The notes under the pieces: generated by a model
What the model saw: the letters and a program-made list of their open reading frames with translations, nothing else
The model's database searches: none
What the model was told of the DNA's origin: nothing
Source: Sphingobium limneticum
Lineage (GTDB): Bacteria; Pseudomonadota; Alphaproteobacteria; Sphingomonadales; Sphingomonadaceae
Length of the DNA stretch: 64,000 nt
Reading direction: 5' to 3'
Assembly (NCBI RefSeq): GCF_008710155.1
Contig: NZ_VYPZ01000007.1
Span: forward strand, 124,001-188,000
Shown: piece after piece, positions 48,095 through 56,572 of the stretch
Numbering within the stretch: position 1 is the stretch's first letter
Layout: the number at the start of each line of letters is the position of its first letter
Translations under genes and position numbers: made by a program

Positions 48095-48715
48095 ATGGCA
48101 CTCTTCAAGCGCAACCGCATCCGTCACGCAGAACTGGACAGGCTCAACGAGTCGCGCCCGCAACGCCGGCTGCGCCTACTGCTGGTCGATGAAAATCCGA
48201 CCGCGCGCGCCGTCGCCGCCCGCCGCCTGTCGCACCTCAACTATGATGTGGTGCTGGCCGAAAACGGCTTCATCGCCCTCAACCTGCTCGTCACCCGCCC
48301 GGTCGACATCATCCTGATCGACACCAGCCTGACGATGCTGCCCGCCGTCGCCCTGATGCAGAAGATCCGCGCCGCCAATCTGGCCGGCAATGCCTGTTTC
48401 GTGATGATCGCCGGTCGCCTCGACAGCCAGTCCATCGTCGAGGCGCTGGATGCCGGCGCCGACGATCATGTCGTAAAGCCTTTCGACTTCGATGTGCTGG
48501 ATGCGCGCCTGCGCCATTTGTGCCAGCGCGCCGAGCAGGTCGGGGCGCTCGCCCGCCACAATGCCGAGCTGGACGCCCGCATCGCCCGGCGCGCGGTGGA
48601 ACTGGGCGAAACCCGCGAAGCGCTGCGCGAAATGCAGATCGACCGCGCCCGCCTCGTCTCCTCGATTCAGGCGCTACATGACGAGGTCGAACGGCTACAG
48701 GCGGCGCAGGGTTAA
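48095..48715 (+). CDS. Single-domain response regulator with C-terminal coiled coil
   Basis: The 206-residue protein has a receiver domain (residues about 26-140) with acidic pocket Asp32-Glu33 (LLLVDENPTARAVAARRLSH), phospho-acceptor Asp76 (VDIILIDTSL) and Lys128 (DHVVKPFD). The end (residues about 145-206, ARHNAELDARIARRAVELGE, then TREALREMQIDRARLV) is a charged coiled coil with no DNA-binding or enzymatic domain. It may act by protein-protein contact in a phosphorelay. The ATG at 48095 follows GGGA; no histidine kinase is nearby. It overlaps the convergent siroheme synthase gene by 4 bp. Confidence 0.82.
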   Translation: MALFKRNRIRHAELDRLNESRPQRRLRLLLVDENPTARAVAARRLSHLNYDVVLAENGFIALNLLVTRPVDIILIDTSLTMLPAVALMQKIRAANLAGNACFVMIAGRLDSQSIVEALDAGADDHVVKPFDFDVLDARLRHLCQRAEQVGALARHNAELDARIARRAVELGETREALREMQIDRARLVSSIQALHDEVERLQAAQG

Positions 48716-49461
48716 ATCCCGACCCAGACGGTCAGCCCTTCGCCTTTTTCCGTCGGAAGCCCCTCCGCCACGATCCGCACCGCATCCGCCCGCGCCCGGT
48801 CCAGGATCGCCACCGGCACATCCGCCGCATGATAGACCCGATCCGCCTGCGCCAGCATTCGCGCGTCGCGCAGCGTCAGGTCATCCGGATCGTCCGTCCG
48901 TAGCCGCAGGACATAAAGTTCGCCGACCATCGCGTCCGGCGCTTCCGACAACCAGAAGTCCACATCAGGATCAAACCCCAGCGGGTCGATCGCCCCGCCC
49001 GGCGCCAGCCCCTTGCCGATGGCCTGCCGCCGCTGCGCCGAATCGGGCCATAGCCGCCGCAATGCGCCCCGCGCCGCAAACAGCGCGCGCGCCAGATCGC
49101 CCAGATGGGCCGGCAACAACGCTTCCAGCCGCTGCCGCAGTGCCGCCGCCAGCCCGGCCGACGCCCCGCCCGTACCGATGGCGATCAGCACCGGATCGCG
49201 ATCCACGATCGCCGGCAGGGTGAAGTCGCACAGCGCCGGCCGGTCAGTCGCATTGACCAGTAGGCCGCGCGCCTTCAACCGCGCCACGGTCGCCTCGTCG
49301 CCATCCGCCACGATCGCGATCCGGGCATCCGCATCCTCTTCGCCCACGACGATCGCGCCGGCCCGCTCCAGCAGGCGGCGCTTGGCCTCGGCCGCCTCGC
49401 CCTCGCCGGTCAGGATGACCGGCCGGCCCGTCAACGCCAGGAAGACGGGCAGGCTCTGCAT
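48712..49461 (-). CDS. Precorrin-2 dehydrogenase/sirohydrochlorin ferrochelatase with remnant methyltransferase tail
   Basis: This protein should make siroheme from precorrin-2 by NAD-dependent oxidation and iron insertion. Residues 1-150 resemble the CysG N-terminal/Met8 domain: LPVFLALTGRPVILTGEGEA (Rossmann start), LLVNATDRPALCDFTLPAIV, LIAIGTGGASAGLAAALRQR. The tail (about residues 182-249) looks like the beginning of a SUMT domain: GELYVLRLRTDDPDDLTLRD, then ARMLAQADRVYHAADVP and ARADAVRIVAEG align with the start of CobA/CysG, but the SAM-binding GAGPGD is degenerate and the rest of the domain is missing. Methylation must come from the separate SUMT at 29681. Its start overlaps the lysA stop codon by one base. 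Confidence 0.85.
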   Translation of the reverse strand: MQSLPVFLALTGRPVILTGEGEAAEAKRRLLERAGAIVVGEEDADARIAIVADGDEATVARLKARGLLVNATDRPALCDFTLPAIVDRDPVLIAIGTGGASAGLAAALRQRLEALLPAHLGDLARALFAARGALRRLWPDSAQRRQAIGKGLAPGGAIDPLGFDPDVDFWLSEAPDAMVGELYVLRLRTDDPDDLTLRDARMLAQADRVYHAADVPVAILDRARADAVRIVAEGLPTEKGEGLTVWVGI

Positions 49462-50726
49462 CAGTTACCGACCCAGTCGGGAATGATATCCGCCGCGATC
49501 AGCGCTTCAAGTGGCGGCCGCTCGCGCACCACCGCCCATTTGTCGCCCGACACCAGCACTTCGGGCGTCAGCGGCCGGCTGTTATAGGTGCCCGCCATGG
49601 TCGCGCCATAGGCGCCCGCCGTCATGAAGGCGACCAGATCGCCGGCCTGCACCACATCCATGTCGCGGTGCATGGCGAAGGTATCGCCCGTCTCGCACAC
49701 CGGCCCCACGACATTGGCGGTTTCGCGCACACCGGTCGGCTTTACCGCCCGGATATCATGCCATGCGTCATACAGGCTGGGACGCATCAGGTCGTTCATC
49801 GCCGCATCGACGATCACGAAGGGCGCCTGCGCGCCTTGCTTCACCCGCACCACGCGCGACAGCAGCGCGCCCGCATTGCCCACGATCACCCGGCCCGGCT
49901 CGAACATCAGGCGCACCGGCCAGCCCTGCGTCACCCGGCACACCATCGCGCCATAGTCGGCAGGGCTGGGCGGCAAAGGCTGGGACGGGTCATAAGGCAC
50001 GCCCAGGCCACCGCCCAGATCGGCGGTGCGAATGTCATGCCCCGCCGCGCGCAACGCCTCGACCAGCACGCCGACCTTGGTGAACGCCGCCTCCAGCGGA
50101 GCCAGATCGGTGAGCTGGCTGCCGATATGCACGGCCACGCCCTGCACATCCAGGCCTGGCAGATCGCGCGCCGCCGCGTAGCTTTCCAGCGCCCGGTCAT
50201 AGGGAATGCCGAACTTGTTTTCCGACTTGCCGGTCGAAATCTTGGCATGGGTGCCGGCGTCCACATCGGGGTTGATGCGATAGGCGACCGGCGCGCGCTT
50301 GCCCATGGACAGCGCGACCTGCGACAGCATTTCCGCTTCCGGCTCGCTTTCCAGATTGAACTGGTAAATGCCCTCGTCCAGCGCCAGCCGCATTTCCTCG
50401 GCCGTCTTGCCGACGCCGGAAAAGACGATGCGATCAGCCGGGATGCCCGCCGCGATCGCGCGCAGCAATTCGCCGCCCGACACCACATCCGCGCCCAGCC
50501 CCAGCTTCGCCAACGTCGCCAGCACCGCGCCATTGGGATTGGCCTTCACCGCAAAGGCGATCAGCGGATTGTCGAGCGCACTCAGCCCTTCGCGGAACAC
50601 GCTGACATGGCGCTCCAGCGTCGCGGTCGAATAGACATAGACGGGCGTACCGACCGCATCGGCGATAGCGTCCAGCGGCACCTGCTCCACCTGCATGGCG
50701 CCGTTCACATAATCAAAATGGTCCAA
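49461..50726 (-). CDS. lysA: Diaminopimelate decarboxylase
   Basis: LysA converts meso-diaminopimelate to lysine with PLP. The 421-residue protein has the alanine racemase-like barrel with the PLP lysine Lys61 (PLIAFAVKANPNGAVLATLA), a glycine loop (LGGGLGVPYD), the phosphate-binding EPGRVIVGNAGALLSRVVRV and the C-terminal active-site block PVCETGDTFAMHRDM. The start is the usual MDHFDYVNG. It lies 16 bp after a small lipoprotein gene and argH, all on the minus strand; argH-lptM-lysA is a conserved order in proteobacteria. Confidence 0.97.
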   Translation of the reverse strand: MDHFDYVNGAMQVEQVPLDAIADAVGTPVYVYSTATLERHVSVFREGLSALDNPLIAFAVKANPNGAVLATLAKLGLGADVVSGGELLRAIAAGIPADRIVFSGVGKTAEEMRLALDEGIYQFNLESEPEAEMLSQVALSMGKRAPVAYRINPDVDAGTHAKISTGKSENKFGIPYDRALESYAAARDLPGLDVQGVAVHIGSQLTDLAPLEAAFTKVGVLVEALRAAGHDIRTADLGGGLGVPYDPSQPLPPSPADYGAMVCRVTQGWPVRLMFEPGRVIVGNAGALLSRVVRVKQGAQAPFVIVDAAMNDLMRPSLYDAWHDIRAVKPTGVRETANVVGPVCETGDTFAMHRDMDVVQAGDLVAFMTAGAYGATMAGTYNSRPLTPEVLVSGDKWAVVRERPPLEALIAADIIPDWVGN

Positions 50727-50742
50727 AGTCGCTATTCCTGGC

Positions 50743-51000
50743 TTATTGCGGCTGCTTTTCAGGCGGCAGGTCGAACGGATCGTCGCCGCGCTTGCGGGAC
50801 TGGGTCAGCAATTCCACGTTGCGCTCCGGCCGTGCCTGAATGGACGGCTGCATCAGTTGCGCAGCGGTCGGCGCGGTCGCGGCGCCCACCGGCACGGCGG
50901 GCAGGCTCTGGCCCTTGACCGGTTTTAATGGCTGACGCCCGCCACAGGCGGTCAGCGCCACCGCCATCAATCCCAGCCCGACCAGCGCCTGCGTCTTCAT
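50743..51000 (-). CDS. Small lipoprotein (LptM/YifL position)
   Basis: The 85-residue product is a lipoprotein: [20 protein letters not shown] has a lipobox with the acceptor cysteine at residue 19, followed by a proline-rich unstructured tail ([20 protein letters not shown], then [15 protein letters not shown]). It lies between argH and lysA with an ATGA overlap to argH. The gene order matches that of LptM (YifL) of E. coli, which aids LptD assembly, but sequence similarity beyond the lipobox is not obvious, so the function is only suggested by position. Confidence 0.75.
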   Translation of the reverse strand: MKTQALVGLGLMAVALTACGGRQPLKPVKGQSLPAVPVGAATAPTAAQLMQPSIQARPERNVELLTQSRKRGDDPFDLPPEKQPQ

Positions 51001-52367
51001 GATCCCAATTCCTTCTTCGCGTCGGCGATCCGCGCCCGCACCTGAGCAGGCGCCGTACCGCCATGGCTTTGCCGGCTGGCGACCGAAGCGTCCACCGTCA
51101 ACACCGCATAGATGCGATCGTCGATCCGCGCGTCGATGTCCTTCAGCGTCTCCAGCGGCAACTGGTCCAGCGGCACCGCCGCCGCTTCCGCCGCCGCCAC
51201 CGCGCGCCCGGTGATATGATGCGCCTCGCGGAACGGAATGCCGCCCTCGCGCACCAGCCAGTCGGCCAGGTCCGTCGCGGTCGCAAAGCCGCTTTCGGCC
51301 AGCCCGCGCATCCGGTCGGTGCGGAACGTCACCGTCTCGATCATGCCGGTCATCGCCGCGATCGACAGGCCCAGCAGGTCGTGCGCCTCGAACACCGGCG
51401 GCTTGTCGTCCTGCATATCCTTGGAATAAGCGAGCGGCAGGCCCTTCATCGTCACGCACAAAGCGGTCATGCAGCCCATGATCCGCCCGGCATGGCCGCG
51501 CACCAGTTCGGCAGCATCGGGATTGCGCTTCTGCGGCATGATCGAGCTGCCGGTCGAATAGGCGTCGGGCAATTTGACGAAACCGAAGGGCTGGCTCGCC
51601 CAGATGATGAACTCTTCCGCCAGCCGCGACAGGTGCAGCGACGCCTGCGTCGCCGCCATCAGATAATCGAGCGCGAAGTCGCGGTCGCTGACGCTGTCCA
51701 GGCTGTTGTCGGTCGGCTTGGCAAAGCCCAGAGCCGCCGCCGTCATATGGCGATCGGTCGGAAATCCGGTCCCGGCCAGCGCGGCCGCGCCCAGCGGGCA
51801 TTCGTCCGCCCGCGCCCGCGCGTCGGCAAAGCGGCTGCGGTCGCGCCGCACCATTTCATAATAGGCCATCAGATGATGGCCCAGCGTCACCGGCTGCGCG
51901 GACTGGAGATGGGTAAAGCCCGGCATCACCGCATCGGCATTGTCTTCCGCCCGCGCCACCAGCGCGCGCTGAAGGCCGAGCAGCCCGGCCTCGACCTCGT
52001 CGATGGCATCGCGCACCCACAGGCGGAAATCGGTCGCCACCTGATCGTTGCGGCTGCGCGCGGTGTGCAGGCGCCCGGCCGCCGGGCCGATCAGCTCGGC
52101 CAGCCGCGACTCGGTGACCATGTGGATGTCTTCCAGGTCCAGATCGACCGGCACGCCATGGGCTTCATATTCGGCCGCGATCGTGTCGAGTCCCGCGGAA
52201 ATCGCATCGGCATCCTGCTGCGAAACGATGCCCTGCTTGGCCAGCATCGCGACATGCGCCTTGGACCCTGCGATATCCTGTTTCCACAATCGCTTGTCGA
52301 AGGGGATGGAGGCATTTATCTCACGCATTATAGAAGCCGGGCCGGCGGCGAACCGGCCGCCCCACAT
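50997..52367 (-). CDS. argH: Argininosuccinate lyase
   Basis: ArgH cleaves argininosuccinate to arginine and fumarate, the last step of arginine synthesis. The 456-residue protein begins with [20 protein letters not shown] and contains the superfamily signature [20 protein letters not shown] with the catalytic serine, plus [20 protein letters not shown] and [20 protein letters not shown]. The start at 52367 stands only 19 bp from the divergent tlpA-like start. Some relatives begin slightly earlier, but no better ribosome binding site is present. Confidence 0.97.
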   Translation of the reverse strand: MWGGRFAAGPASIMREINASIPFDKRLWKQDIAGSKAHVAMLAKQGIVSQQDADAISAGLDTIAAEYEAHGVPVDLDLEDIHMVTESRLAELIGPAAGRLHTARSRNDQVATDFRLWVRDAIDEVEAGLLGLQRALVARAEDNADAVMPGFTHLQSAQPVTLGHHLMAYYEMVRRDRSRFADARARADECPLGAAALAGTGFPTDRHMTAAALGFAKPTDNSLDSVSDRDFALDYLMAATQASLHLSRLAEEFIIWASQPFGFVKLPDAYSTGSSIMPQKRNPDAAELVRGHAGRIMGCMTALCVTMKGLPLAYSKDMQDDKPPVFEAHDLLGLSIAAMTGMIETVTFRTDRMRGLAESGFATATDLADWLVREGGIPFREAHHITGRAVAAAEAAAVPLDQLPLETLKDIDARIDDRIYAVLTVDASVASRQSHGGTAPAQVRARIADAKKELGS

Positions 52368-52386
52368 GCTGTTGGAGCCCTTCCCA

Positions 52387-53004
52387 GTGATCTCTTCTTC
52401 ACGCGCGCTAATGATACTGCTCCTGCCTGCCGCTCTGGCGGCCTGCGATAGGCAATCGCCGCCAAAGGAGCAAGCCAATGCAGCCATCAGTGGCGAGGTT
52501 GCGACCTCATCGGAAGAAGTGAAGGGCATAGGGTCGAAGGACGGCACGTTCGACTACCGGCTCGACCGCAGCAAGGCGGGCACCCCTGCCCCCGATTTCG
52601 CCTTTCTCGACCCCGATGGCGGCAAAAAGACGCTGAAGGATTTCGCCGGCAAGCCGCTGATCGTCAATCTCTGGGCGACCTGGTGCGCGCCCTGCATCGC
52701 GGAAATGCCGACGCTGGACAGGATTGCCGCGACCTATGGTCCCAAGGGGCTGACCGTCCTTACCATCTCGCAGGATAATCAGGGGCTAAAGGCCGCCAAG
52801 CCCTTCTTCGAAAAACATCCGCTGCCCCATCTCAAGGGCTGGGCCGATCCGGAAAACCATCTGGGCTTCCATTATGCCACCGGCCTCCTCCCCACCACCG
52901 TCATCTATGACGCGCAGGGCAAGGAAATGGTGCGCGTGATCGGCGCGATGGATTGGGAAGGCGCTGAGGCGAAGGCGCTGATCGACGCCGCGATAAAATC
53001 CTGA
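52387..53004 (+). CDS. TlpA-like thioredoxin-fold lipoprotein
   Basis: The 205-residue protein is an exported thioredoxin-like oxidoreductase. A GTG at 52387 gives the lipoprotein signal [20 protein letters not shown] with the lipobox cysteine at residue 20; it is supported by TTGGAG at 52374-52379. A short form from ATG 52411 would have a poorer signal. The domain has the AhpC/TlpA fold ([40 protein letters not shown]) with redox Cys100 and Cys103, cis-Pro loop [10 protein letters not shown] and [18 protein letters not shown]. TlpA proteins reduce periplasmic cysteines, for example during cytochrome c or copper-centre assembly. It is divergent from argH. Confidence 0.9.
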   Translation: MISSSRALMILLLPAALAACDRQSPPKEQANAAISGEVATSSEEVKGIGSKDGTFDYRLDRSKAGTPAPDFAFLDPDGGKKTLKDFAGKPLIVNLWATWCAPCIAEMPTLDRIAATYGPKGLTVLTISQDNQGLKAAKPFFEKHPLPHLKGWADPENHLGFHYATGLLPTTVIYDAQGKEMVRVIGAMDWEGAEAKALIDAAIKS

Positions 53005-53043
53005 ATGGCAAAGAGACAGTAAGACGAACGAAGATCAAAAACC

Positions 53044-53076
53044 CGCCATGCCAGGCGATTGCAAAATGGCATGGCG
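53044..53076. terminator. Inverted repeat after the TlpA-like gene, possibly a terminator
   Basis: A perfect 10 bp stem (CGCCATGCCA 53044-53053 with TGGCATGGCG 53067-53076). On the plus strand no U run follows it; on the minus strand it is followed by GGGTTTTTG, so the better reading is a terminator for minus-strand transcription or a bidirectional element. Confidence 0.4.
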
Positions 53077-53095
53077 CGTAAATATAATCATCAGT

Positions 53096-53111
53096 TGCAC
53101 CATTTGGTACA
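53096..53111. promoter_or_regulatory. Candidate operator upstream of the TonB receptor operon
   Basis: TGCACCATTTGGTACA is an imperfect palindrome (7 bp arms, one mismatch) in the AT-rich 250 bp region before the TonB-dependent receptor. Its style suits a LacI/GntR-type regulator. No regulator gene is adjacent. Confidence 0.35.
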
Positions 53112-53230
53112 CAACCAATATGCTGATCGGCTATTTATAGGAAACAATAGAGAAATATTGCGTTTTTAATTCATTTTTTTGCGGTGCAGTAGAGGATTTC
53201 ACCAACCCGTCCGTCGTCCCCCTTGTCATC

Positions 53231-53236
53231 TATAAT
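53231..53236 (+). promoter_or_regulatory. Consensus -10 (TATAAT) before the TonB receptor
   Basis: TATAAT stands 19 bp before the receptor ATG; a transcript from it would carry a leader of only about 13 bases including AGGGGG. No good -35 is found 17 bp upstream, so an activator may be needed, or the true promoter lies further up in the AT-rich stretch. Confidence 0.4.
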
Positions 53237-53255
53237 GCATAAACAGGGGGCATGA

Positions 53256-55892
53256 ATGACACGACTGTCCGCACTCAAGCTTTCACTTATCCTCGCATCG
53301 TCCTGGTCCGCCTGTGCGCTTGCACAAGAAGCGTCGCAGGAACCGCAGGCCGATCAGGGTGGCGACATCATCGTCACGGGCACGCGCGCCGTTGGCATTT
53401 CCGCTGCCGAGTCCGCCGCACCGGTCCAGGTGCTGGGCGAAGAAGCCATCAGCCATGTCGGCCAGCCGAACCTCAACCAGGTTCTCACGCAAATGGTGCC
53501 GGGCTTCACCGCCCAGACGCAGGGTACCGATCTTTCCAGCTTCTCGCTGTCGGCCCGTCTTCGCGGCCTCAGCCCCAACCACACGCTGGTCCTGGTCAAT
53601 GGCAAGCGCCGCCACGGCAACGCCATTCTTCAGGTGATTTCCGGCGCGTTCCAGGGTTCGGCCGCACCCAGCATCGACGTCATCCCGCCCGACGCCATCT
53701 CGCGCGTCGAAGTGCTGCAGGAAGGCGCAGCGGCCGTCTACGGCACGGATGCGATCGCGGGCGTCCTCAACTTCATCCTCAAGGATAATAATGAAGGCGG
53801 GTCGTTCAAGGTTACCGGCGGTCAATATTATGACAGCGAAGGCGAACTTTTCTCCGCTTCGGGCAATGTCGGCTTCAAACTGGGCGAGGACGGCTATTTC
53901 AACCTGACCCTGTTCCATCGCCGCCAGGATTATACCACCGTCGGCAAGGGCCAGGTGCTCGTCACCAAGCAGGACGGCACGCTTCAGCCCAACGCACCGG
54001 CCCAATGGTCCAACCTCGCCGGCGACGCGCTGTCGGGCATCAACGGTGGCCAGCCCAAGACCAACCTCAACGTCGCTTTCTACAATATGGGCTATGATTT
54101 CGGCGGCGTCGAACTCTACAGCTTCGGCGACTATAGCCGCCGCGAAGGCTGGGCCAAGCAGGGCTACCGCCATCCCAAGCGTATCTGCTACGAAGCCGGC
54201 AACACCGGCGGCAACGTAACGGCCGCAGCTTACAACCCCAACATCTGTTACGGCAATACCGGCGTGGTCGGCATGGTGCCGCTGCAGCATGTGATCGAAA
54301 ATGAATATAGCGTCACCGTCGGCGCCAAGGGCGAATTCGGCGGCGGCTGGAACTACGACGTTAGCGGCACCTATGGCTCGCAAAAGGACGACATCTGGAC
54401 CGAAGCCTCGGCCCATCGCGAAATCTGGCAGGAAAGCTACCAGAACCAGCTGCGCGGCGTCGGCGTCGCCAACACGCCCAGCAGCGCCTATGACGGCGGG
54501 TTCAAGCTGGCCCAGACCACGCTGACCACCGACATCCGCAAGGAATTCGAAGCGGGTCTGGCCAGCCCGATCACGCTCGCCTTCGGTGGCGAATATCGCA
54601 AGGACGAATATGAAATCATCGCCGGTGATTCCATCTCGACCTACAAGACCGGCGTTCAGTCCTTCCCCGGTTACAAGGCGAGCGACGCAGGCAAGTTCGA
54701 TCGCAGTTCCAAGGCAGGCTATATCAACCTGATCGCCAAGCCGACCGACGGCTGGAGCGTCGACCTTGCGGGCCGGTACGAAGATTATACCGATTTCGGC
54801 GATACGCTGATCGGCAAGATCACCACCCGCTACGACTTCTCGGATGCCTTCGCCATCCGTGGCACCGCCAGCACGGGCTTCCGTGCGCCCACGCTGCAGG
54901 AACAGAAATATTCGACCATCAACGTCGGCCCGACCAGCGCCGTCGCACAGCTGCCCGCCGGCACCCCTGCCGCCGCGTTGCTGGGCTTCGGTCCGCTCGG
55001 ACCGGAAAAGTCGAAGAATTTCTCGGCCGGCTTCGTGGTTCGCCCGGTCAACAAGCTGGCGATCACGGTCGATGGCTATCTGATCAAGATCAAGGATCGC
55101 ATCACCGGCACCGCCGCACGCAACGCCGTCCTCAACGGCGTAGCACAGCCCGGCGGCGCAGATATCCTGAACGCCCTGAGCGCTGCGGGCATCGTGCTGG
55201 ACAGCGCGCTGTTCACCAGCGGCACCATCGGCGTGCAGAGCTTCACCAACGGCGTCGACACCCGCACCTGGGGTATCGACTTCTCGGCCAGCTATCCGGT
55301 CGCGCTGGACTTCGGTTCCTTGAACCTGTCGCTGACCGCCAACTATAACAAGACGAAGATCACCAACAACAAGCTGGGCTATCCGCTGTTCAACGCAGCA
55401 TCGGAAAGCAATATCGAACGTGCCAACCCGGACTATAAGGTCGTCGCCAACGCGCTGTTCAAGAGCGGTCGTTTCGGCCTCAACCTGCGCGAAACCTTCT
55501 ATGGCAAGACCAGCGTGCTGGTGCGTCCGGCCTTCACCTCCTCCGCTGCCGGGTCGGTCATCATCCCGGACGGCGGTTTCCTGATCGCCGACGGTGCGGT
55601 GGTCAACGGCGTGAACGCCAACCAGCTCTACTTCAACGGCGTGGCCAAGGCAGCGGCGATCACCGACCTGGAGGTGAATTACGACTTCACCGACAATGTC
55701 ACCTTCTCGCTGGGCGCCAACAATCTGTTCAACAAGAAGCCGGAAATCCCCAAGCTGCTCAAGGGCGTAGTCGTTCCGACCGGCGTATCGCCCTACGAAA
55801 ACGGCTCCGGCTCCTACAGCGCCTCCTATGGCCACAGCGCCTACAGCACCTCGGGCGGCTATTATTACGCTCGTATCGACTTCAAATTCTGA
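53256..55892 (+). CDS. TonB-dependent receptor heading the periplasmic RidA/PLP/FAD cluster
   Basis: The 878-residue protein has a signal peptide (LKLSLILASSWSACALAQ), a TonB-box/plug entry GGDIIVTGTRAVGISAAESA, a plug domain (LRGLSPNHTLVLVNGKRRHG; VIPPDAISRVEVLQEGAAAV; YGTDAIAGVLNFILKDNNEG) and a large barrel ending in phenylalanine (YYYARIDFKF). Receptors of this HTLVLVNGKRRH type in sphingomonads take up diverse organic molecules, not only iron complexes. The ligand is unknown. AGGGGG precedes the ATG at 53256. The six genes that follow all encode exported proteins, which suggests that the imported compound is processed in the periplasm. Confidence 0.92.
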   Translation: MTRLSALKLSLILASSWSACALAQEASQEPQADQGGDIIVTGTRAVGISAAESAAPVQVLGEEAISHVGQPNLNQVLTQMVPGFTAQTQGTDLSSFSLSARLRGLSPNHTLVLVNGKRRHGNAILQVISGAFQGSAAPSIDVIPPDAISRVEVLQEGAAAVYGTDAIAGVLNFILKDNNEGGSFKVTGGQYYDSEGELFSASGNVGFKLGEDGYFNLTLFHRRQDYTTVGKGQVLVTKQDGTLQPNAPAQWSNLAGDALSGINGGQPKTNLNVAFYNMGYDFGGVELYSFGDYSRREGWAKQGYRHPKRICYEAGNTGGNVTAAAYNPNICYGNTGVVGMVPLQHVIENEYSVTVGAKGEFGGGWNYDVSGTYGSQKDDIWTEASAHREIWQESYQNQLRGVGVANTPSSAYDGGFKLAQTTLTTDIRKEFEAGLASPITLAFGGEYRKDEYEIIAGDSISTYKTGVQSFPGYKASDAGKFDRSSKAGYINLIAKPTDGWSVDLAGRYEDYTDFGDTLIGKITTRYDFSDAFAIRGTASTGFRAPTLQEQKYSTINVGPTSAVAQLPAGTPAAALLGFGPLGPEKSKNFSAGFVVRPVNKLAITVDGYLIKIKDRITGTAARNAVLNGVAQPGGADILNALSAAGIVLDSALFTSGTIGVQSFTNGVDTRTWGIDFSASYPVALDFGSLNLSLTANYNKTKITNNKLGYPLFNAASESNIERANPDYKVVANALFKSGRFGLNLRETFYGKTSVLVRPAFTSSAAGSVIIPDGGFLIADGAVVNGVNANQLYFNGVAKAAAITDLEVNYDFTDNVTFSLGANNLFNKKPEIPKLLKGVVVPTGVSPYENGSGSYSASYGHSAYSTSGGYYYARIDFKF

Positions 55893-55906
55893 TCGAAGTC
55901 ACAGGC

Positions 55907-55935
55907 AAGGGCCGGTCCGGCAAGGACCGGCCCTT
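55907..55935 (+). terminator. Strong hairpin between the receptor and RidA genes
   Basis: A 12 bp nearly perfect stem (55907-55918 with 55924-55935; core GGGCCGGTCC / GGACCGGCCC) with a 5-base loop, 15 bases after the receptor stop codon and 23 before the next gene. The U run is weak (TTCGCACTT), so it may be a partial terminator or an mRNA stability element that lowers expression of the enzyme genes relative to the receptor. Confidence 0.65.
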
Positions 55936-55957
55936 CGCACTTACAGAGGGGATTGTC

Positions 55958-56455
55958 ATGAAAGCAGCGATTACCGCTTTTCTTCTGGCCGCCATGGCCA
56001 CCGGATCGGCCGTGGGATCGGCTTCGGCCGCCACCGTCGAACATAAGCAGGCGCCCCGCGCCATGATCGCCAGCGCTGCGATCGTACCGCCCGGCAGCAC
56101 CTTCTACTATCTCTCCGGCGCCACCGCCGCGCCGATCAATCCCGCCGACACCGACAGCGCGGACGCCTATGGCGATACCGAAGCGCAGGCCCTGTCCATC
56201 TTCACCAAGATGAAGGCGCAACTGGCCGAAATGGGCCTGACCATGAGCGACATGGTGAAGCTCACCGTCTTCCTCGTCGGTGATCCCAAAAATGGCGGCA
56301 AGATGGACCGCGACGGCCTGACCCGCGCCTATAAGAAATTCTTCGGTACCGCCGACCAACCCAACCTGCCGACCCGCTCCGCCTTCCAGATCACAGCGCT
56401 CGCACGGCCGCAGCAATTGATCGAGATAGAGGGCATCGCGGCCAAGGCGCCCTGA
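55958..56455 (+). CDS. Exported RidA family protein, first of two
   Basis: The 165-residue protein has a Sec signal peptide (MKAAITAFLLAAMATGSAVG, ending SASA) followed by a RidA/YjgF/UK114 domain: EAQALSIFTKMKAQLAEMGL, VKLTVFLVGD, LPTRSAFQITALARPQQLIE and IEIEGIAA. Arg140 and Glu156 sit where the RidA deaminase has its essential Arg105 and Glu120, so it should hydrolyse enamines/imines such as 2-aminoacrylate. RidA proteins are normally cytoplasmic; a periplasmic one is unusual and fits the exported FAD and PLP enzymes encoded next. It carries a family-typical extra loop (NPADTDSADAYGD). AGAGGGG precedes the ATG. Confidence 0.9.
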   Translation: MKAAITAFLLAAMATGSAVGSASAATVEHKQAPRAMIASAAIVPPGSTFYYLSGATAAPINPADTDSADAYGDTEAQALSIFTKMKAQLAEMGLTMSDMVKLTVFLVGDPKNGGKMDRDGLTRAYKKFFGTADQPNLPTRSAFQITALARPQQLIEIEGIAAKAP

Positions 56456-56572
56456 GCCGTTCGGGTCGCACCACGGACAAGAGATTCGACATAAGGCAGG
56501 GGATATAACGGCAGGGAATTGGGGGCGAGACCCCTGCCGCACCACACTCGCCCGTCCAGACGGGAAGCCAGC

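Noticed and set aside
53283..55835. Long open frame of about 850 codons on the strand opposite the TonB-dependent receptor
   Set aside because: It mirrors the receptor gene, has a composition typical of antisense frames in GC-rich DNA and no recognisable domain. Similar long antisense frames over nirB, nasA, fdsA and others were rejected for the same reason.
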